Assembly (NCBI GenBank): GCA_024637055.1 | Contig: JAGXFZ010000008.1 | Span: 1 to 40,055 of the forward strand | Length of the DNA stretch: 40,055 nucleotides | Direction: 5' to 3' | From: Gracilibacter sp. | GTDB taxonomy: Bacteria > Bacillota > Desulfitobacteriia > Desulfitobacteriales > Syntrophobotulaceae | In this document: positions 28,763 to 38,148 of the stretch, piece by piece | Numbering within the stretch: the stretch's first letter is position 1 | Layout of the letters: each line of letters begins with the position of its first letter | The notes under the pieces: model-generated | What the model saw: only the letters and a program-made list of their open reading frames with translations | What the model was told of the DNA's origin: nothing | Database searches by the model: none | Made by a program: the position numbers and the translations under genes

Positions 28763-28837
28763 ATATTTGTGCATTACCTACTCACCACTCAATGTTTAAG
28801 TGAGAGCTGCATCGCAGCTTACATAACGCACAAATAT
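28763..28837. repeat. 75-bp palindromic element sharing termini with the 21.6-kb element (copy B)
   Basis: The left end ATATTTGTGCATTAC (28763-28777) is identical to 15 bases of copy A's terminus. The right end (28823-28837) is its inverted copy with two mismatches, and pairing continues outward (ATTG / CAAT) past one bulged base. Inside are CTCAC / GTGAG (28781-28785 / 28800-28804) and the tight hairpin AGCTGC-ATC-GCAGCT (28805-28819 region). It lies between gltX and ispDF. It appears to be a short, internally deleted or different member of the same repeat family. Confidence 0.65.
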
Positions 28838-28875
28838 TCAATATCTATATCCTTTATAACTAGTATTATATCAGC

Positions 28876-30060
28876 TCAGGCTGGCAGGAGACAAACTATG
28901 GCCTGGGCGCTTATGCCTTCTTCCCTGCCTTCAAGCCCCAGGTGCTCTGTTGTTGTCGCTTTGATGGATATACGTCCAAGATCAATATCTAGTGCCTCGG
29001 CTAGGTTTATACGCATCTGTTCAATATAGGGTGCGAATTTGGGCTTCTGAGCAATAATGCTACTGTCTAGATTCCCGGCTACATACCCTTGCTCCTTGAT
29101 TAAGTTAGCTACCTCTCCTAGGAGCTTAAGGCTGGATATACCTTTATAGCGAATATCTGTATCAGGAAAGTGTTTACCGATATCGCCAAGGGCGCAAGCT
29201 CCAAGCAGAGCGTCCATAATAGCATGCACTAGCACGTCAGCATCTGAATGCCCCAGAAGACCCTTGTTATGAGGAATATCAACGCCTCCCATAATCAACT
29301 GCCGACCTTCAACCAAAGCATGTACATCATAACCTTGTCCTATTTTCATATCATTACCTCGGCGTCTCCTTAATATTGTTTCAGCCATTAACAAATCCTC
29401 TGGAGTCGTAACCTTAATGTTCTCATACGAACCTGGGAAAACTTTAACACGGTAGCCATGCCATTCGAGAAGTGCAGCATCATCAGTAGTATAAAAACCC
29501 TCTTGGTCCGCCTGATTGTGTATTTTTTCCAAAAGACTTCGAGTAAAAACTTGGGGTGTCTGAACAGCCCGTAGTTGTTCTCGTGGAGGTGTTTCCAGCA
29601 CCCAGTCCTGGTGATCTACCTTTTTAACCGTATCTTTTAGTCGCACTGCCATTATTGCAGCGTCTAAGTCCTGTGTTTCTTCTAAAAAGCAGTTTAATTC
29701 TTCAACGGTTAATAGAGGACGAGCGCCATCGTGTACTACGACCCTATCTATTTCGCGGCTTAATACTTTAATAGCCTTATAAACAGAGTCCTGTCTCTCT
29801 AGGCCACCTTCAGTTACTACTATCTTCTTACTAAGTTTAAACTTATGTAACATTGATTGGATTATGGGGATATCCTGAACTGCCGCTGGGATAATAATCT
29901 CCCTAATATAAGGACAGGCATCGAACACTTTAATTGTGCAAACGAGAATAGGGGTCCCGGCAAGTTCAAGCAAAAGCTTGTTGCCTTGACCCCCCATTCT
30001 TCTACCTTGCCCAGCGGCAGGGATTATTGCTCCAATATTAGCCCAGTGCATCAACTTCAT
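28876..30060 (-). CDS. ispDF: Bifunctional IspD-IspF (MEP pathway)
   Basis: Two enzymes of the methylerythritol-phosphate isoprenoid pathway are fused. Residues 1 to about 235 are 2-C-methyl-D-erythritol 4-phosphate cytidylyltransferase ([33 protein letters not shown]). Residues 238 to 394 are 2-C-methyl-D-erythritol 2,4-cyclodiphosphate synthase ([31 protein letters not shown] with metal Asp/His, [15 protein letters not shown]). The start is the ATG at 30060, seven bases after AGAGGAG; it overlaps the end of the PIN/TRAM gene by 23 bp, suggesting coupling. In most Firmicutes these are two genes; fusion is known in scattered lineages. Confidence 0.95.
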   Translation of the reverse strand: MKLMHWANIGAIIPAAGQGRRMGGQGNKLLLELAGTPILVCTIKVFDACPYIREIIIPAAVQDIPIIQSMLHKFKLSKKIVVTEGGLERQDSVYKAIKVLSREIDRVVVHDGARPLLTVEELNCFLEETQDLDAAIMAVRLKDTVKKVDHQDWVLETPPREQLRAVQTPQVFTRSLLEKIHNQADQEGFYTTDDAALLEWHGYRVKVFPGSYENIKVTTPEDLLMAETILRRRRGNDMKIGQGYDVHALVEGRQLIMGGVDIPHNKGLLGHSDADVLVHAIMDALLGACALGDIGKHFPDTDIRYKGISSLKLLGEVANLIKEQGYVAGNLDSSIIAQKPKFAPYIEQMRINLAEALDIDLGRISIKATTTEHLGLEGREEGISAQAIVCLLPA

Positions 30061-31222
30061 GGGAAAACTCCTCTGAGGATTTTTCCAGTAATCCTTTAGG
30101 TTTGGCAAATATCATCCGTCCTGCTGCTGTCTGTAAAACCGTCGTGACCATCACAGCAGTATGTTGACCAATAAATCTTCGTCCACCATCAATAACAATC
30201 ATAGTTCCATCGTCTAGATAGGCAACACCTTGGCCAGACTCTTTGCCTTCTTTCATAACCTGAACGTACATCTCTTCACCTGGAAGCACTACTGGTTTTA
30301 CTGCGTTAGCCAGTTCATTAATATTTAACACCTTAATCCCCTGAATCTCGGCTACCTTATTAAGGTTATAATCATTTGTAAGGATAGGGTCTTCCAAGAT
30401 AAGAGCCAAGCGGACCAATTTGCTATCGACTTCGGCTACATCTTCGAAATCCCCTTCATAGATTTCAACTCTAATATGCCCTTCCTTAGCGATCTGGTTC
30501 AGAATGTCTAAACCTCTCCTGCCGCGGTTACGCTTAAGTAGATCAGAGGAATCCGCAATATGGCGAAGCTCCTCAAGTATGAAGTTAGGAACCAGCAGAA
30601 TACCGTCTAGGAATCCAGTCTTAACAATATCTGCTATGCGACCATCTATTATAACGCTTGTATCTAGGATTTTATAACCAGAATTTAATGGTTTGTTAAT
30701 CTCTTTTCCATCTTTACTTTTCTCTCTATCACCTTTATCGCCTTTATCTCCCTTTTCACCCTTTAACTTAGGAATGAAACTGAAGATTCCTAAAATATCG
30801 TCTTTACGTTTAACACCAATTATTAGTCCAACATATCCAAGAAATACACTTAGCGCAACCGAGGCGGTTGGTCCAATAAAGGGTATATCAGAGAAGGAGC
30901 CGCTAAACAGCCTAGAAATGAGCAAGCCTGCTATCACTCCCAAAAAACCACCTATCAAATCGTAAGTGGGCATGCCAGTTAGTTTGCTTTCCAGCCATTT
31001 AACCAGTCCCATAAAGAAACTCATACAAGCTGGTGCAATTAAAAAACCGAGTATGGAGAACAAAATAAAAGATATAATATAAGTCCAAAACAAAGTAATA
31101 TTTATACCTATGACGTCACTTAGTCGTCCGATGTCAGCTACTCTAACAAATAAGGAATCCAAATAAACACCTGTTACGCCAAATAACAGGGTGATGATAC
31201 CGCGTACTAAATTGCGAATCAT
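30038..31222 (-). CDS. YacL-like membrane PIN/TRAM-domain protein
   Basis: The 394-residue protein has four N-terminal hydrophobic segments (about 10-26, 42-70, 88-106 and 113-137). A charged linker follows, then a PIN nuclease-fold domain (about 184-305; acidic residue Asp187 in [12 protein letters not shown], plus [12 protein letters not shown]) and a C-terminal TRAM RNA-binding domain (about 316-375). The fold suggests a membrane-tethered RNase or RNA-binding regulator; the function of YacL is not established. The linker at 155-166 is a collagen-like run ([12 protein letters not shown]), which is unusual. ATG at 31222 with GGAGGTG upstream; an earlier in-frame GTG lies inside that site. 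First gene of the ispDF-gltX-cysS transcript. Confidence 0.9.
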   Translation of the reverse strand: MIRNLVRGIITLLFGVTGVYLDSLFVRVADIGRLSDVIGINITLFWTYIISFILFSILGFLIAPACMSFFMGLVKWLESKLTGMPTYDLIGGFLGVIAGLLISRLFSGSFSDIPFIGPTASVALSVFLGYVGLIIGVKRKDDILGIFSFIPKLKGEKGDKGDKGDREKSKDGKEINKPLNSGYKILDTSVIIDGRIADIVKTGFLDGILLVPNFILEELRHIADSSDLLKRNRGRRGLDILNQIAKEGHIRVEIYEGDFEDVAEVDSKLVRLALILEDPILTNDYNLNKVAEIQGIKVLNINELANAVKPVVLPGEEMYVQVMKEGKESGQGVAYLDDGTMIVIDGGRRFIGQHTAVMVTTVLQTAAGRMIFAKPKGLLEKSSEEFSHEVDALG

Positions 31223-31267
31223 CGTAATCACCTCCTTTTTTCTATATTTTGGCTAAAAATAGCTCTT

Positions 31268-31296
31268 TTTATACTTTGAGGTGTGAAAATATTCAA
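31268..31296 (-). promoter_or_regulatory. Sigma-A promoter for the PIN/TRAM-ispDF-gltX-cysS operon
   Basis: TTGAAT (31291-31296) and TATAAA (31268-31273) on the minus strand are 17 bases apart, 46 bp ahead of the PIN/TRAM start. It lies in the divergent gap with the small plus-strand gene. Confidence 0.65.
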
Positions 31297-31418
31297 ATTC
31301 GGAAATATTCTCCTTCCTCCCACTAGATTATTATATCAGTTTGCTCACCACTTATAAAGCAAACGACAAATTGTTTCACAATATATACTTTCCACCCCTA
31401 TTTCCTTTTTATCCCAAA

Positions 31419-31448
31419 TTGACAATTGCTTGGCTTGCTGTCTATAAT
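31419..31448 (+). promoter_or_regulatory. Sigma-A promoter of the small Cys-rich gene
   Basis: TTGACA (31419-31424) and a perfect TATAAT (31443-31448) are 18 bases apart, 27 bp ahead of the ATG at 31475. It is one of the best promoter matches in the window. Confidence 0.85.
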
Positions 31449-31474
31449 TAAATTGACGGAAAGGGGTGCGTACT

Positions 31475-31867
31475 ATGGTTCAAACCATCGATGAATTTCA
31501 AAAGGTAGTTGACTCCATGCTAATCCAACATCAGAGTATCCTCGATATTATATCCAAGGGACAGGAAGCTTCTGGTCGTGTTAATAGGTCGGTGACCAAA
31601 TCTGTAACAAATTGTGGTTGTTTGGCAGTTGAGACGCGTAAAAATGAAATACCCGAAGATGCCACTCTATCCGATTTAAAATATATCTTCCAAAACCATC
31701 TGAAAGGAACTCTCTGTCCAACTTGCCGCGAAATAATTCAATCGGAATTGGGAAAACAGCTTTTTTATATTGCTGCCCTTGCAAATACCTTGGGATTATC
31801 AGTAAATGATATTATGAAAAGGGAAGAGGAAAATCTCAAAACGCTGACAGTCTATAACCTTAGATAA
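31475..31867 (+). CDS. Small Cys-rich protein conserved in Clostridia, function unknown
   Basis: The 130-residue product starts at the ATG at 31475 behind AAAGGGGTG; an upstream in-frame GTG overlaps that site. It is soluble and mostly helical in appearance. Four cysteines form two pairs, NCGC (47, 49) and CPTC (81, 84), suggesting a bound metal or thiol chemistry. The pattern RVNRSVTKSVTNCGCL with LCPTCREIIQSELGKQLFY matches, from memory, a clostridial family often labelled DUF1573-domain protein; I cannot confirm the label. It has a strong promoter and a terminator of its own and runs opposite to all its neighbours, between radA and the PIN/TRAM gene, where many Firmicutes have disA. Function unknown. 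Confidence 0.75.
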   Translation: MVQTIDEFQKVVDSMLIQHQSILDIISKGQEASGRVNRSVTKSVTNCGCLAVETRKNEIPEDATLSDLKYIFQNHLKGTLCPTCREIIQSELGKQLFYIAALANTLGLSVNDIMKREEENLKTLTVYNLR

Positions 31868-31889
31868 TCTAATAGATATCGTATACGTT

Positions 31890-31914
31890 AAAACTTGCCT
31901 TAAAAGCAGGTTTT
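31890..31914. terminator. Terminator between the small Cys-rich gene and radA
   Basis: AAACTTGC pairs with GCAGGTTT (one G-T pair) around a seven-base loop, followed on the plus strand by a run of seven T. It ends the plus-strand gene cleanly. It abuts the radA stop codon and may also act, less efficiently, on the minus-strand clpC-radA transcript. Confidence 0.75.
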
Positions 31915-31915
31915 T

Positions 31916-33265
31916 TTATTTTTCTCCAAATACAAGTTTCAATACCTCTTCTATGGTCTTAACAGGGTAAATTCTACAATTTGCCGAACTCAGCCGACTC
32001 GCATTAACCCTAGGGACAATACATCCCAGAAAACCAAACTTCTCTGCCTCTCTCACCCGCTGTTCAATCTGAGATACTCCCCTGATTTCTCCTGTTAAAC
32101 CTAACTCCCCGATAAAAGCCATCTTGCCAACCGGTTTATCTCTTAACCCGGACAACAGTGCAGCGATGACAGCTAAGTCGGCCGCTGGCTCACTTACGGT
32201 CAGTCCTCCGGCTACATTAATAAAAACATCTCGCGTGGAAAAGGAATAGCCTAATCGCTTATCAAGTACGGCTAGAAGCATAAGCAGACGATTATAGTCT
32301 ATGCCATTTACTGTCCTTCGAGGCGGAGAAAATATTGTTGATGTTACTAAGGATTGTATCTCCACCAACAAAGGTCTAGTCCCTTCCATTGTTGCAGCAA
32401 TAGTTGAACCTGCAGTCGTTCGATCAGTATCTCCCATAAAAACGCTCGAAGGGTTGGTGACCTCTTCTAGACCATCACCCCTCATCTCAAAGACCCCTAT
32501 TTCATTAGCAGGGCCGAAGCGATTCTTAACTGCTCTTAATAAACGAAAGATATGGTGCTGATCTCCTTCAAAGTATAAGACGGTATCCACCATATGTTCA
32601 AGGACCCTAGGTCCTGCAATACCCCCGTCTTTGGTCACATGCCCGACAAGAAAAATTGTGATATCGTTTTCTTTGGCTAACTTCAAGAGGAATGCAGTTC
32701 CTTCTCTCACTTGGCTTACGCTTCCAGGAGCGGATTGCAAATCATCCAGAACCATAGTTTGGATAGAGTCAATGAATACCACTTTATATCCTTTACTCAT
32801 TACCTCAGATTGAACAATATCTAAGGAGTTCTCTGTGAGAATATGTACTCGTGGAGAAGATATATTCATCCTGTCCGCTCTCAGCTTTATCTGCCTAGCT
32901 GATTCTTCACCTGATACATAAAGGACATCATTAAGCTTGGAAAACGATTCGGCCATCTGTAAGAAGAGCGTTGACTTACCTATGCCTGGTTCTCCGCTTA
33001 GTAGGACGATGCCTCCAACGACAGCACCACCGCCAAGGACCCTGTTCAGCTCTATTCCCCCGGCATCTAACCTCTGTCCCTCCATAGTCTGAATATCGGT
33101 CAGAGGAGTCGCTTGAACGACTCCTCTGACTTCTTTAGCAATAGATGAAGAAACCAGTTCTTCTACCAAAGAATTCCATTCTCCACAACCGGGACATTTC
33201 CCTAACCAACGTGCACTTTCCTGTCCACACTCTTGACAAAAAAACTTAGTCTTTCTCTTAGCCAC
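31916..33265 (-). CDS. radA: DNA repair protein RadA (Sms)
   Basis: RadA is a RecA-related ATPase that promotes branch migration and processing of recombination intermediates. The 449-residue protein has an N-terminal C4 zinc finger (Cys10, 13, 24, 27), Walker A GEPGIGKST (91-99), the RadA-specific KNRFG motif (247-251), and a C-terminal Lon-protease-like domain from about 265. ATG at 33265. It follows clpC by 28 bp and closes the CtsR-controlled operon. Confidence 0.97.
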   Translation of the reverse strand: MAKRKTKFFCQECGQESARWLGKCPGCGEWNSLVEELVSSSIAKEVRGVVQATPLTDIQTMEGQRLDAGGIELNRVLGGGAVVGGIVLLSGEPGIGKSTLFLQMAESFSKLNDVLYVSGEESARQIKLRADRMNISSPRVHILTENSLDIVQSEVMSKGYKVVFIDSIQTMVLDDLQSAPGSVSQVREGTAFLLKLAKENDITIFLVGHVTKDGGIAGPRVLEHMVDTVLYFEGDQHHIFRLLRAVKNRFGPANEIGVFEMRGDGLEEVTNPSSVFMGDTDRTTAGSTIAATMEGTRPLLVEIQSLVTSTIFSPPRRTVNGIDYNRLLMLLAVLDKRLGYSFSTRDVFINVAGGLTVSEPAADLAVIAALLSGLRDKPVGKMAFIGELGLTGEIRGVSQIEQRVREAEKFGFLGCIVPRVNASRLSSANCRIYPVKTIEEVLKLVFGEK

Positions 33266-33293
33266 CAGCTTTTCCTCCCCAAAATCCCTGTTT

Positions 33294-35801
33294 CTATTTC
33301 TTAACTTTTTTTGAGGGTGTCTTAGTAGTTGGTTTCTTACTAGCTGATTTTTTACTAGTTGGTTTTTTACTTAAGACTATCTGCTCGTCTTTTACCCCTA
33401 CATTGATAGAGTCACCTATTTGAAATTTTCCTTCTAGAATCTTCTCCGAAAGAGGATCTTCTATAAGTTTTTGGATAGCTCTTCTTAATGGGCGAGCACC
33501 ATAGGTGGGATCGTGACCTTCATTAGATAAATGTTCTAAGGCTTCTTTTTCTAGTGTAATCTCATATCCCTGATCCTTCAAGCGTTTCCCGATGTCAGCC
33601 ATAAGAATTTCTGTGATTTTGATCAGGTCATCCTTATTAAGCTGGTGGAACACTACCATCTCATCAACTCTATTAATAAATTCCGGTTTGAATGTTTTCT
33701 TCAGTTCATCAATTACCCTGGAACTCATAGCTTTGTGTTCGCTTCTCTCATCACGATTAGAGACGAACCCTAAGGCTTCTTTTTTTAGGTAAGAAGCACC
33801 TACGTTGGAAGTCATGATCAGAACACAGTTTCGAAAATCAACCGCTCTACCCTTAGAATCTGTTAGTCTTCCATCTTCGAGAACTTGGAGTAAGATATGG
33901 AATACATCTGGGTGAGCCTTTTCTATCTCATCAAAGAGGATGACACTATAAGGTTTTCGACGAACCGCTTCCGTTAATTGTCCTCCTTCATCATGACCTA
34001 TATAACCTGGAGGGGAACCTACCATCCTAGAAACAGCATGTTTTTCCATATATTCAGACATATCTACCCTAATAAGGGAACTCTCATCCCCAAAGAGAGC
34101 TTCAGCTAAGGTACGTGCCAGTTGAGTCTTTCCAACTCCTGTAGGCCCCAGAAATATAAATGAACCAATTGGGCGTTTGGGGTCCTTAAGGCCTGCCCTA
34201 GCCCTTCTCACCGAACGGGCTACAGCTGAAACAGCTTCTTTCTGTCCCACAACTTTTTCATGGAGAATTTCTTCTAATTTCAAAAGTCGAGCGCTTTCTT
34301 CTTCAGCAAGCTTATTCACAGGGATACCCGTCCAGCTGGATACTATATTGGCAATATCCTCTGGGTCGACAATTAAACTGTCCTTTTCTCTAGTGGCTTC
34401 CCACGTTTTCCGGATTTCATTTACTTTTTCACGTGTCTTTTGTTCTTCATCCCTAACTTGTGCAGCTTTTTCGAACTCTTGTCTCTTGACAGCAGCTTCT
34501 TTTTCTTTTTTTAGATTATTTACCATTTCTTCCATATCCTTAAGATTTGGCGGGGTTGTAAAACTACGGAGACGTACACGAGATGCAGCCTCATCTATTA
34601 AGTCAATAGCTTTATCTGGTAAGAACCTGTCAGCTACATATCTATCTGAAAGACGAACAGCTGCTTCGATAGATTCATCAGTTATCTTTACTCTATGGTG
34701 AGCTTCATAGGCATCTCTTAGGCCACGAAGAATAGCTATAGCTTCCTCTGAGGTTGGCTCCCCAACTTTGATAGGTTGGAAACGTCTTTCTAAAGCAGGA
34801 TCGCGTTCAATATGCTTTCTATACTCATCAAGAGTGGTTGCCCCGATGCACTGCATTTCACCTCTGGCAAGAGCCGGTTTGAGGATATTAGCAGCATCAA
34901 TGGCTCCTTCAGCTGCTCCAGCACCAATAAGAGTATGAAGTTCATCGATGAACACAATTACATTGCCCACCTGATAGATTTCCTCCATCACCTTTTTCAT
35001 TCTTTCCTCAAATTCACCACGGTACTTGGTTCCTGCAACCATAGAGGAGAGATCAAGGGTAACCACTCGTTTATCAGCGAGTATCTCCGGAACTGAATTG
35101 GAAACTATCCTTTGGGCCAATCCCTCTGCTATGGCCGTCTTCCCTACACCAGGCTCTCCGATTAAAACAGGATTATTCTTCGTACGACGACTTAATACTT
35201 GGATAACTCTTTCAATCTCATTTTCACGCCCCACTACAGGATCTAGCTTCCCTTCTTCAGCCATGACCGTCAAATCGCGTCCGAAATCATTAAGAGTAGG
35301 TGTATTCCCAGGCAATCCGGCTTTGGTCGCATTAGCTGCTGGACTACCAGGCATTGGCGTTCCTTCTGCCTCTCCACCCAATAAATTAATCACCTGCTCC
35401 CAGATTTTCTCAGGACTCACCTTAAGATCTGCAAGTACTCGGGCAGCAATTCCCTCTCCTTCGATGATTAATCCTAAAAGAATGTGTTCTGTTCCTATAT
35501 AGCTGACTCCTTGACGTTGAGCCTCTTCAGTAGCCAATTGAATTACTTTTTTAACTCTAGGGGACAGTCCTACTTCTCCTGTGACCGGTGGGTTAACGCC
35601 TGTTATATGAGTAATCTTCGCACGTATTTTATCAGGTTCTAAACCAATCTGTGCTAAAGCCTTGGCAGCAATACCCTCTCCCTCTTCCGTTAAAGCAAGT
35701 AGAAGGTGTTCTGTTCCTATTATCTTATGGCCCATTCGTTTCGTTATACCCTCGGCAAGTATGAAAACTCGTTCAGCTCTCTGTGTGAATTTCCCAGCCA
35801 T
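33294..35801 (-). CDS. clpC: ATP-dependent Clp protease ATPase subunit ClpC
   Basis: ClpC is the AAA+ unfoldase that works with ClpP and, in Gram-positives, receives arginine-phosphorylated proteins marked by McsB. The 835-residue protein has two Clp-N repeats (1 to about 145), Walker A1 GEPGVGKT (about 215-222), a UVR-type coiled middle segment ([22 protein letters not shown]), Walker A2 GPTGVGKT (about 552-559) and a ClpP loop region. The last 25 residues are an unusual Lys/Ser/Thr tail with repeated SKK and KKP units (about 811-835). The ATG at 35801 ([12 protein letters not shown]) is nine bases after AAGGA; the in-frame ATG three codons upstream touches that site. Confidence 0.97.
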   Translation of the reverse strand: MAGKFTQRAERVFILAEGITKRMGHKIIGTEHLLLALTEEGEGIAAKALAQIGLEPDKIRAKITHITGVNPPVTGEVGLSPRVKKVIQLATEEAQRQGVSYIGTEHILLGLIIEGEGIAARVLADLKVSPEKIWEQVINLLGGEAEGTPMPGSPAANATKAGLPGNTPTLNDFGRDLTVMAEEGKLDPVVGRENEIERVIQVLSRRTKNNPVLIGEPGVGKTAIAEGLAQRIVSNSVPEILADKRVVTLDLSSMVAGTKYRGEFEERMKKVMEEIYQVGNVIVFIDELHTLIGAGAAEGAIDAANILKPALARGEMQCIGATTLDEYRKHIERDPALERRFQPIKVGEPTSEEAIAILRGLRDAYEAHHRVKITDESIEAAVRLSDRYVADRFLPDKAIDLIDEAASRVRLRSFTTPPNLKDMEEMVNNLKKEKEAAVKRQEFEKAAQVRDEEQKTREKVNEIRKTWEATREKDSLIVDPEDIANIVSSWTGIPVNKLAEEESARLLKLEEILHEKVVGQKEAVSAVARSVRRARAGLKDPKRPIGSFIFLGPTGVGKTQLARTLAEALFGDESSLIRVDMSEYMEKHAVSRMVGSPPGYIGHDEGGQLTEAVRRKPYSVILFDEIEKAHPDVFHILLQVLEDGRLTDSKGRAVDFRNCVLIMTSNVGASYLKKEALGFVSNRDERSEHKAMSSRVIDELKKTFKPEFINRVDEMVVFHQLNKDDLIKITEILMADIGKRLKDQGYEITLEKEALEHLSNEGHDPTYGARPLRRAIQKLIEDPLSEKILEGKFQIGDSINVGVKDEQIVLSKKPTSKKSASKKPTTKTPSKKVKK

Positions 35802-35854
35802 TTGTATCATTCCTTTCTTTTTGAAGACATACTATCTATGCTAATGAATTTTTA

Positions 35855-36907
35855 CTATTTGATTTCTTGGTATAGCTTACGTAATAAGTTAGCCCGCTCA
35901 AAGTTAACGTAATTGCCATCTAAAGGTCTATTAATCCTTAATTGCAGGCTACCTTGGAGAGAATTGACCAATAAAGAAACAAATCCAGCCTCTACTTTCG
36001 GTAGTATATTCATATCTATTCCCAACCGATCATCTGACAGTAAGCTAAACGTTTCTTCAGAAGTAAGAAGTCTGGCATTTTGCAAAATACCTCGTGCTCT
36101 CCACACCCTATCCTCCGTGTTCAGAGGAGCTTCTTGCCTGAGTATTTCTCTGGCTTGTAATTCCCTCTCAGCGAGCTGAGACGTAACTGCCTCCAAATGG
36201 GAAAGCGTATCTTCTTCACTTTTCCCCAGGGTTATCTGATTGGATATCTGAAAGATATTCCCAAAAGCTTTGGAGCCTTCTCCATACAGACCCCGGGCAA
36301 CTAGCCCAAGTGGACCGAAAGCACCAAGGACACGCTGAATTTGATTAGTAAGCACCAATGCAGGCAAGTGTGTCATTACAGAAACTCTCAGTCCTGTTCC
36401 TACATTAGTAGGACAGGAGGTCAGATAACCAAATTTTTCTTTATAGGCAATATCTAAATTACTCTCTAAATAATCGTCTATTTTACCGGCAAGACCGAAG
36501 GCCTCTCCTAGCTTATTGCCAGGCATCAATACTTGAATCCTCAGATGGTCTTCTTCATTGACCATTACAGAAACTTTATGATTATTAGCTAAAGCTAACC
36601 CTCTTGCCTGATCAGACTCTGCAAAATTGGGACTTATCAGGTGTTTTTCTATTAATACCTTTTTATCTACTAAGGTTAATTCGTTTAAAGGAATGTAGAT
36701 TACCTTCTCATCATCGACATCCATATCTTTTAAAACGTTAGCAATACAATCTTCTATCTTCTCTGCATCTTCTATCCTAAGCGCTTGTGGAAAGGGACTA
36801 TCTGCAAGATTACGAGCCAATCTTATCCTCGTACTTAGAATAATTGGAATATCAGCCTGATCCTGCATCCAAAAACTATCCCTGGAAAGCAGTTCCCTGT
36901 AGTCCAT
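35855..36907 (-). CDS. mcsB: Protein-arginine kinase McsB
   Basis: McsB phosphorylates arginine residues, which marks proteins for ClpCP degradation and inactivates the CtsR repressor. The protein of about 350 residues has the phosphagen-kinase catalytic core: ILSTRIRLARNLADSPFP near the N-terminus, LTSCPTNVGTGLRVSVMTHLPAL with the conserved cysteine, and ARGLYGEGSKAFGNIFQISNQ. The start is the ATG at 36907 with GGAGGTG upstream. It overlaps mcsA by 32 bp, implying translational coupling, which fits the requirement of McsB for its activator McsA. Confidence 0.96.
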   Translation of the reverse strand: MDYRELLSRDSFWMQDQADIPIILSTRIRLARNLADSPFPQALRIEDAEKIEDCIANVLKDMDVDDEKVIYIPLNELTLVDKKVLIEKHLISPNFAESDQARGLALANNHKVSVMVNEEDHLRIQVLMPGNKLGEAFGLAGKIDDYLESNLDIAYKEKFGYLTSCPTNVGTGLRVSVMTHLPALVLTNQIQRVLGAFGPLGLVARGLYGEGSKAFGNIFQISNQITLGKSEEDTLSHLEAVTSQLAERELQAREILRQEAPLNTEDRVWRARGILQNARLLTSEETFSLLSDDRLGIDMNILPKVEAGFVSLLVNSLQGSLQLRINRPLDGNYVNFERANLLRKLYQEIK

Positions 36908-37427
36908 CGCCTTCACCTCCGGTATTGTTTTCCAGCTCTCTTATCTTATCCCTGATGACTGCAGCCTCTTCAAACTCTTCCCTATCTATCAGCCTCTGAA
37001 GCTTAGTCCTTAGTTCAGTAATTGATTTTTTATTTATAATAGAGGCCCCGCTTCTGACAGGAACTTTACCTATATGATTCACTCCGCCGTGAATACGGCG
37101 TAAAAGCAATTCCATTTGAGCTTGAAACGTATCATAACACTTACTGCAACCCATTCTTCCAGCTTGTTGTAGCTGGGTAATAGTTCTGTCACATCCAGGA
37201 CATTTTTCCTGGTAGTTTTCTTCCAACGTTTGTTCCGAGTTATCAATGGGGTCGTGCCCGAATAAAGCTTGCAAGAAATCCGTAACCATCCCAGGATATA
37301 TAGTGAGGCCTAGACCTTGAACTTTTTGGGCACATTCCTGACAAAGATGAGTTTTAGTAGCCTGCCCATTGACTATTTTCGTAAGATGCACAACAGACTC
37401 TCGTTGCATACAGTTTTGACAAATCAT
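36876..37427 (-). CDS. mcsA: McsB activator protein McsA
   Basis: McsA is the zinc-binding adaptor that activates McsB. The 183-residue protein has four CxxC pairs: Cys3/6, 29/32, 76/79 and 94/97. A C-terminal UVR motif (LQRLIDREEFEEAAVIRDKIRELE, about 139-168) is the protein-interaction helix pair. ATG at 37427 behind GGAGG. It lies between ctsR and mcsB in the standard order. Confidence 0.95.
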   Translation of the reverse strand: MICQNCMQRESVVHLTKIVNGQATKTHLCQECAQKVQGLGLTIYPGMVTDFLQALFGHDPIDNSEQTLEENYQEKCPGCDRTITQLQQAGRMGCSKCYDTFQAQMELLLRRIHGGVNHIGKVPVRSGASIINKKSITELRTKLQRLIDREEFEEAAVIRDKIRELENNTGGEGDGLQGTAFQG

Positions 37428-37474
37428 TGTACCTACCTCCAGAAAATGGTTTAAAAAAATAAGTTGTGCCCTAA

Positions 37475-37948
37475 CTAGATGTTTACATCTTCTCTACACA
37501 TATTTGCTAAAATTTCTTTCATCATCCTTGCTCTGAGTATATCAGGTGCAGATGACGTCTCAGCTAGGACCTTGCTGGTAAAAATACTTCTAATAAGAAT
37601 GGTCTCTCTTTTCGTAAATATCTCTTCTTCCTCAAGTCTTGTTAATAGATTATTAGCCCTTTCCGGCGATAATTCCTCTCCAATAAGTTCAGCCATCAAT
37701 CTCTGGAATTTACCTTCAGGATCAAGACCTAGCCTTACTATGCGTAAATATCCGCCCCCACCTCTCCGGCTTTCCACCAGATAACCTCTTTCAGCGCTAA
37801 ATCTTGTAGTAAGAACATAGTTAATCTGAGAAGGAGCACAGGAGAAGAAATTAGCTAAGAAACCTCTCTGCAGGACAATATAGCCTTCGTCAGCCTGTTG
37901 TAATACCATTTTTAGATATTCTTCTATCCTATTAGCTAAGTTACTCAT
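37475..37948 (-). CDS. ctsR: Transcriptional repressor CtsR
   Basis: CtsR represses clp and other protein-quality-control genes and is inactivated by heat and arginine phosphorylation. The protein of about 157 residues has an N-terminal winged helix (CAPSQINYVLTTRFSAERGYLVESRRGGGGYLRI), including the glycine-rich wing that acts as the thermosensor in the family. The start is the ATG at 37948 (MSNLANRIEEYL), with GAGAGG upstream; a start three codons earlier is less well placed. It is the first gene of the operon and is preceded by three CtsR boxes, so it is autoregulated. Confidence 0.96.
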   Translation of the reverse strand: MSNLANRIEEYLKMVLQQADEGYIVLQRGFLANFFSCAPSQINYVLTTRFSAERGYLVESRRGGGGYLRIVRLGLDPEGKFQRLMAELIGEELSPERANNLLTRLEEEEIFTKRETILIRSIFTSKVLAETSSAPDILRARMMKEILANMCREDVNI

Positions 37949-37971
37949 GTATCTCAACCTCTCAATTTGAT

Positions 37972-38033
37972 ACTGACTTTAGTTGACATTGTGACCATTA
38001 TTGACCTTTGTTATATTTTAACCTTTTTTGACC
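37972..38033 (-). promoter_or_regulatory. Three tandem CtsR operators before ctsR
   Basis: The CtsR heptad pair (A/G)GTCAAA-N3-(A/G)GTCAAA is seen three times on the minus strand: GGTCAAA-AAA-GGTTAAA (38017-38033, best match), GGTCAAT-AAT-GGTCACA (37990-38006) and TGTCAAC-TAA-AGTCAGT (37972-37988, weakest). The first two are 10 bp apart and the last two 1 bp apart. I could not settle the -35/-10 hexamers; the boxes would cover the promoter and start site. Confidence 0.85.
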
Positions 38034-38052
38034 ATTTTGCATACCACTTTTT

Positions 38053-38091
38053 GAAAAAAAAATGAGAGCTTTTCACATTAAAGCTCTCATT
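38053..38091 (-). terminator. Terminator after the tail-anchored protein gene
   Basis: AATGAGAGCTTT (38061-38072) and AAAGCTCTCATT (38080-38091) form a perfect 12-bp stem with a seven-base loop. On the minus strand a run of T follows. It insulates the CtsR operators from the upstream gene. Confidence 0.9.
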
Positions 38092-38148
38092 AGGGATTAC
38101 TAGTGTTTTTATCAATTATCATCTATTTCATACATGATAAAGCTATGC

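Noticed and set aside
28728-28875. T-box leader before gltX, and likewise before cysS
   Set aside because: No AGGGTGGNACCGCG T-box sequence or specifier stem is present; the gltX gap is explained by the palindromic element and the cysS gap is only 31 bp.
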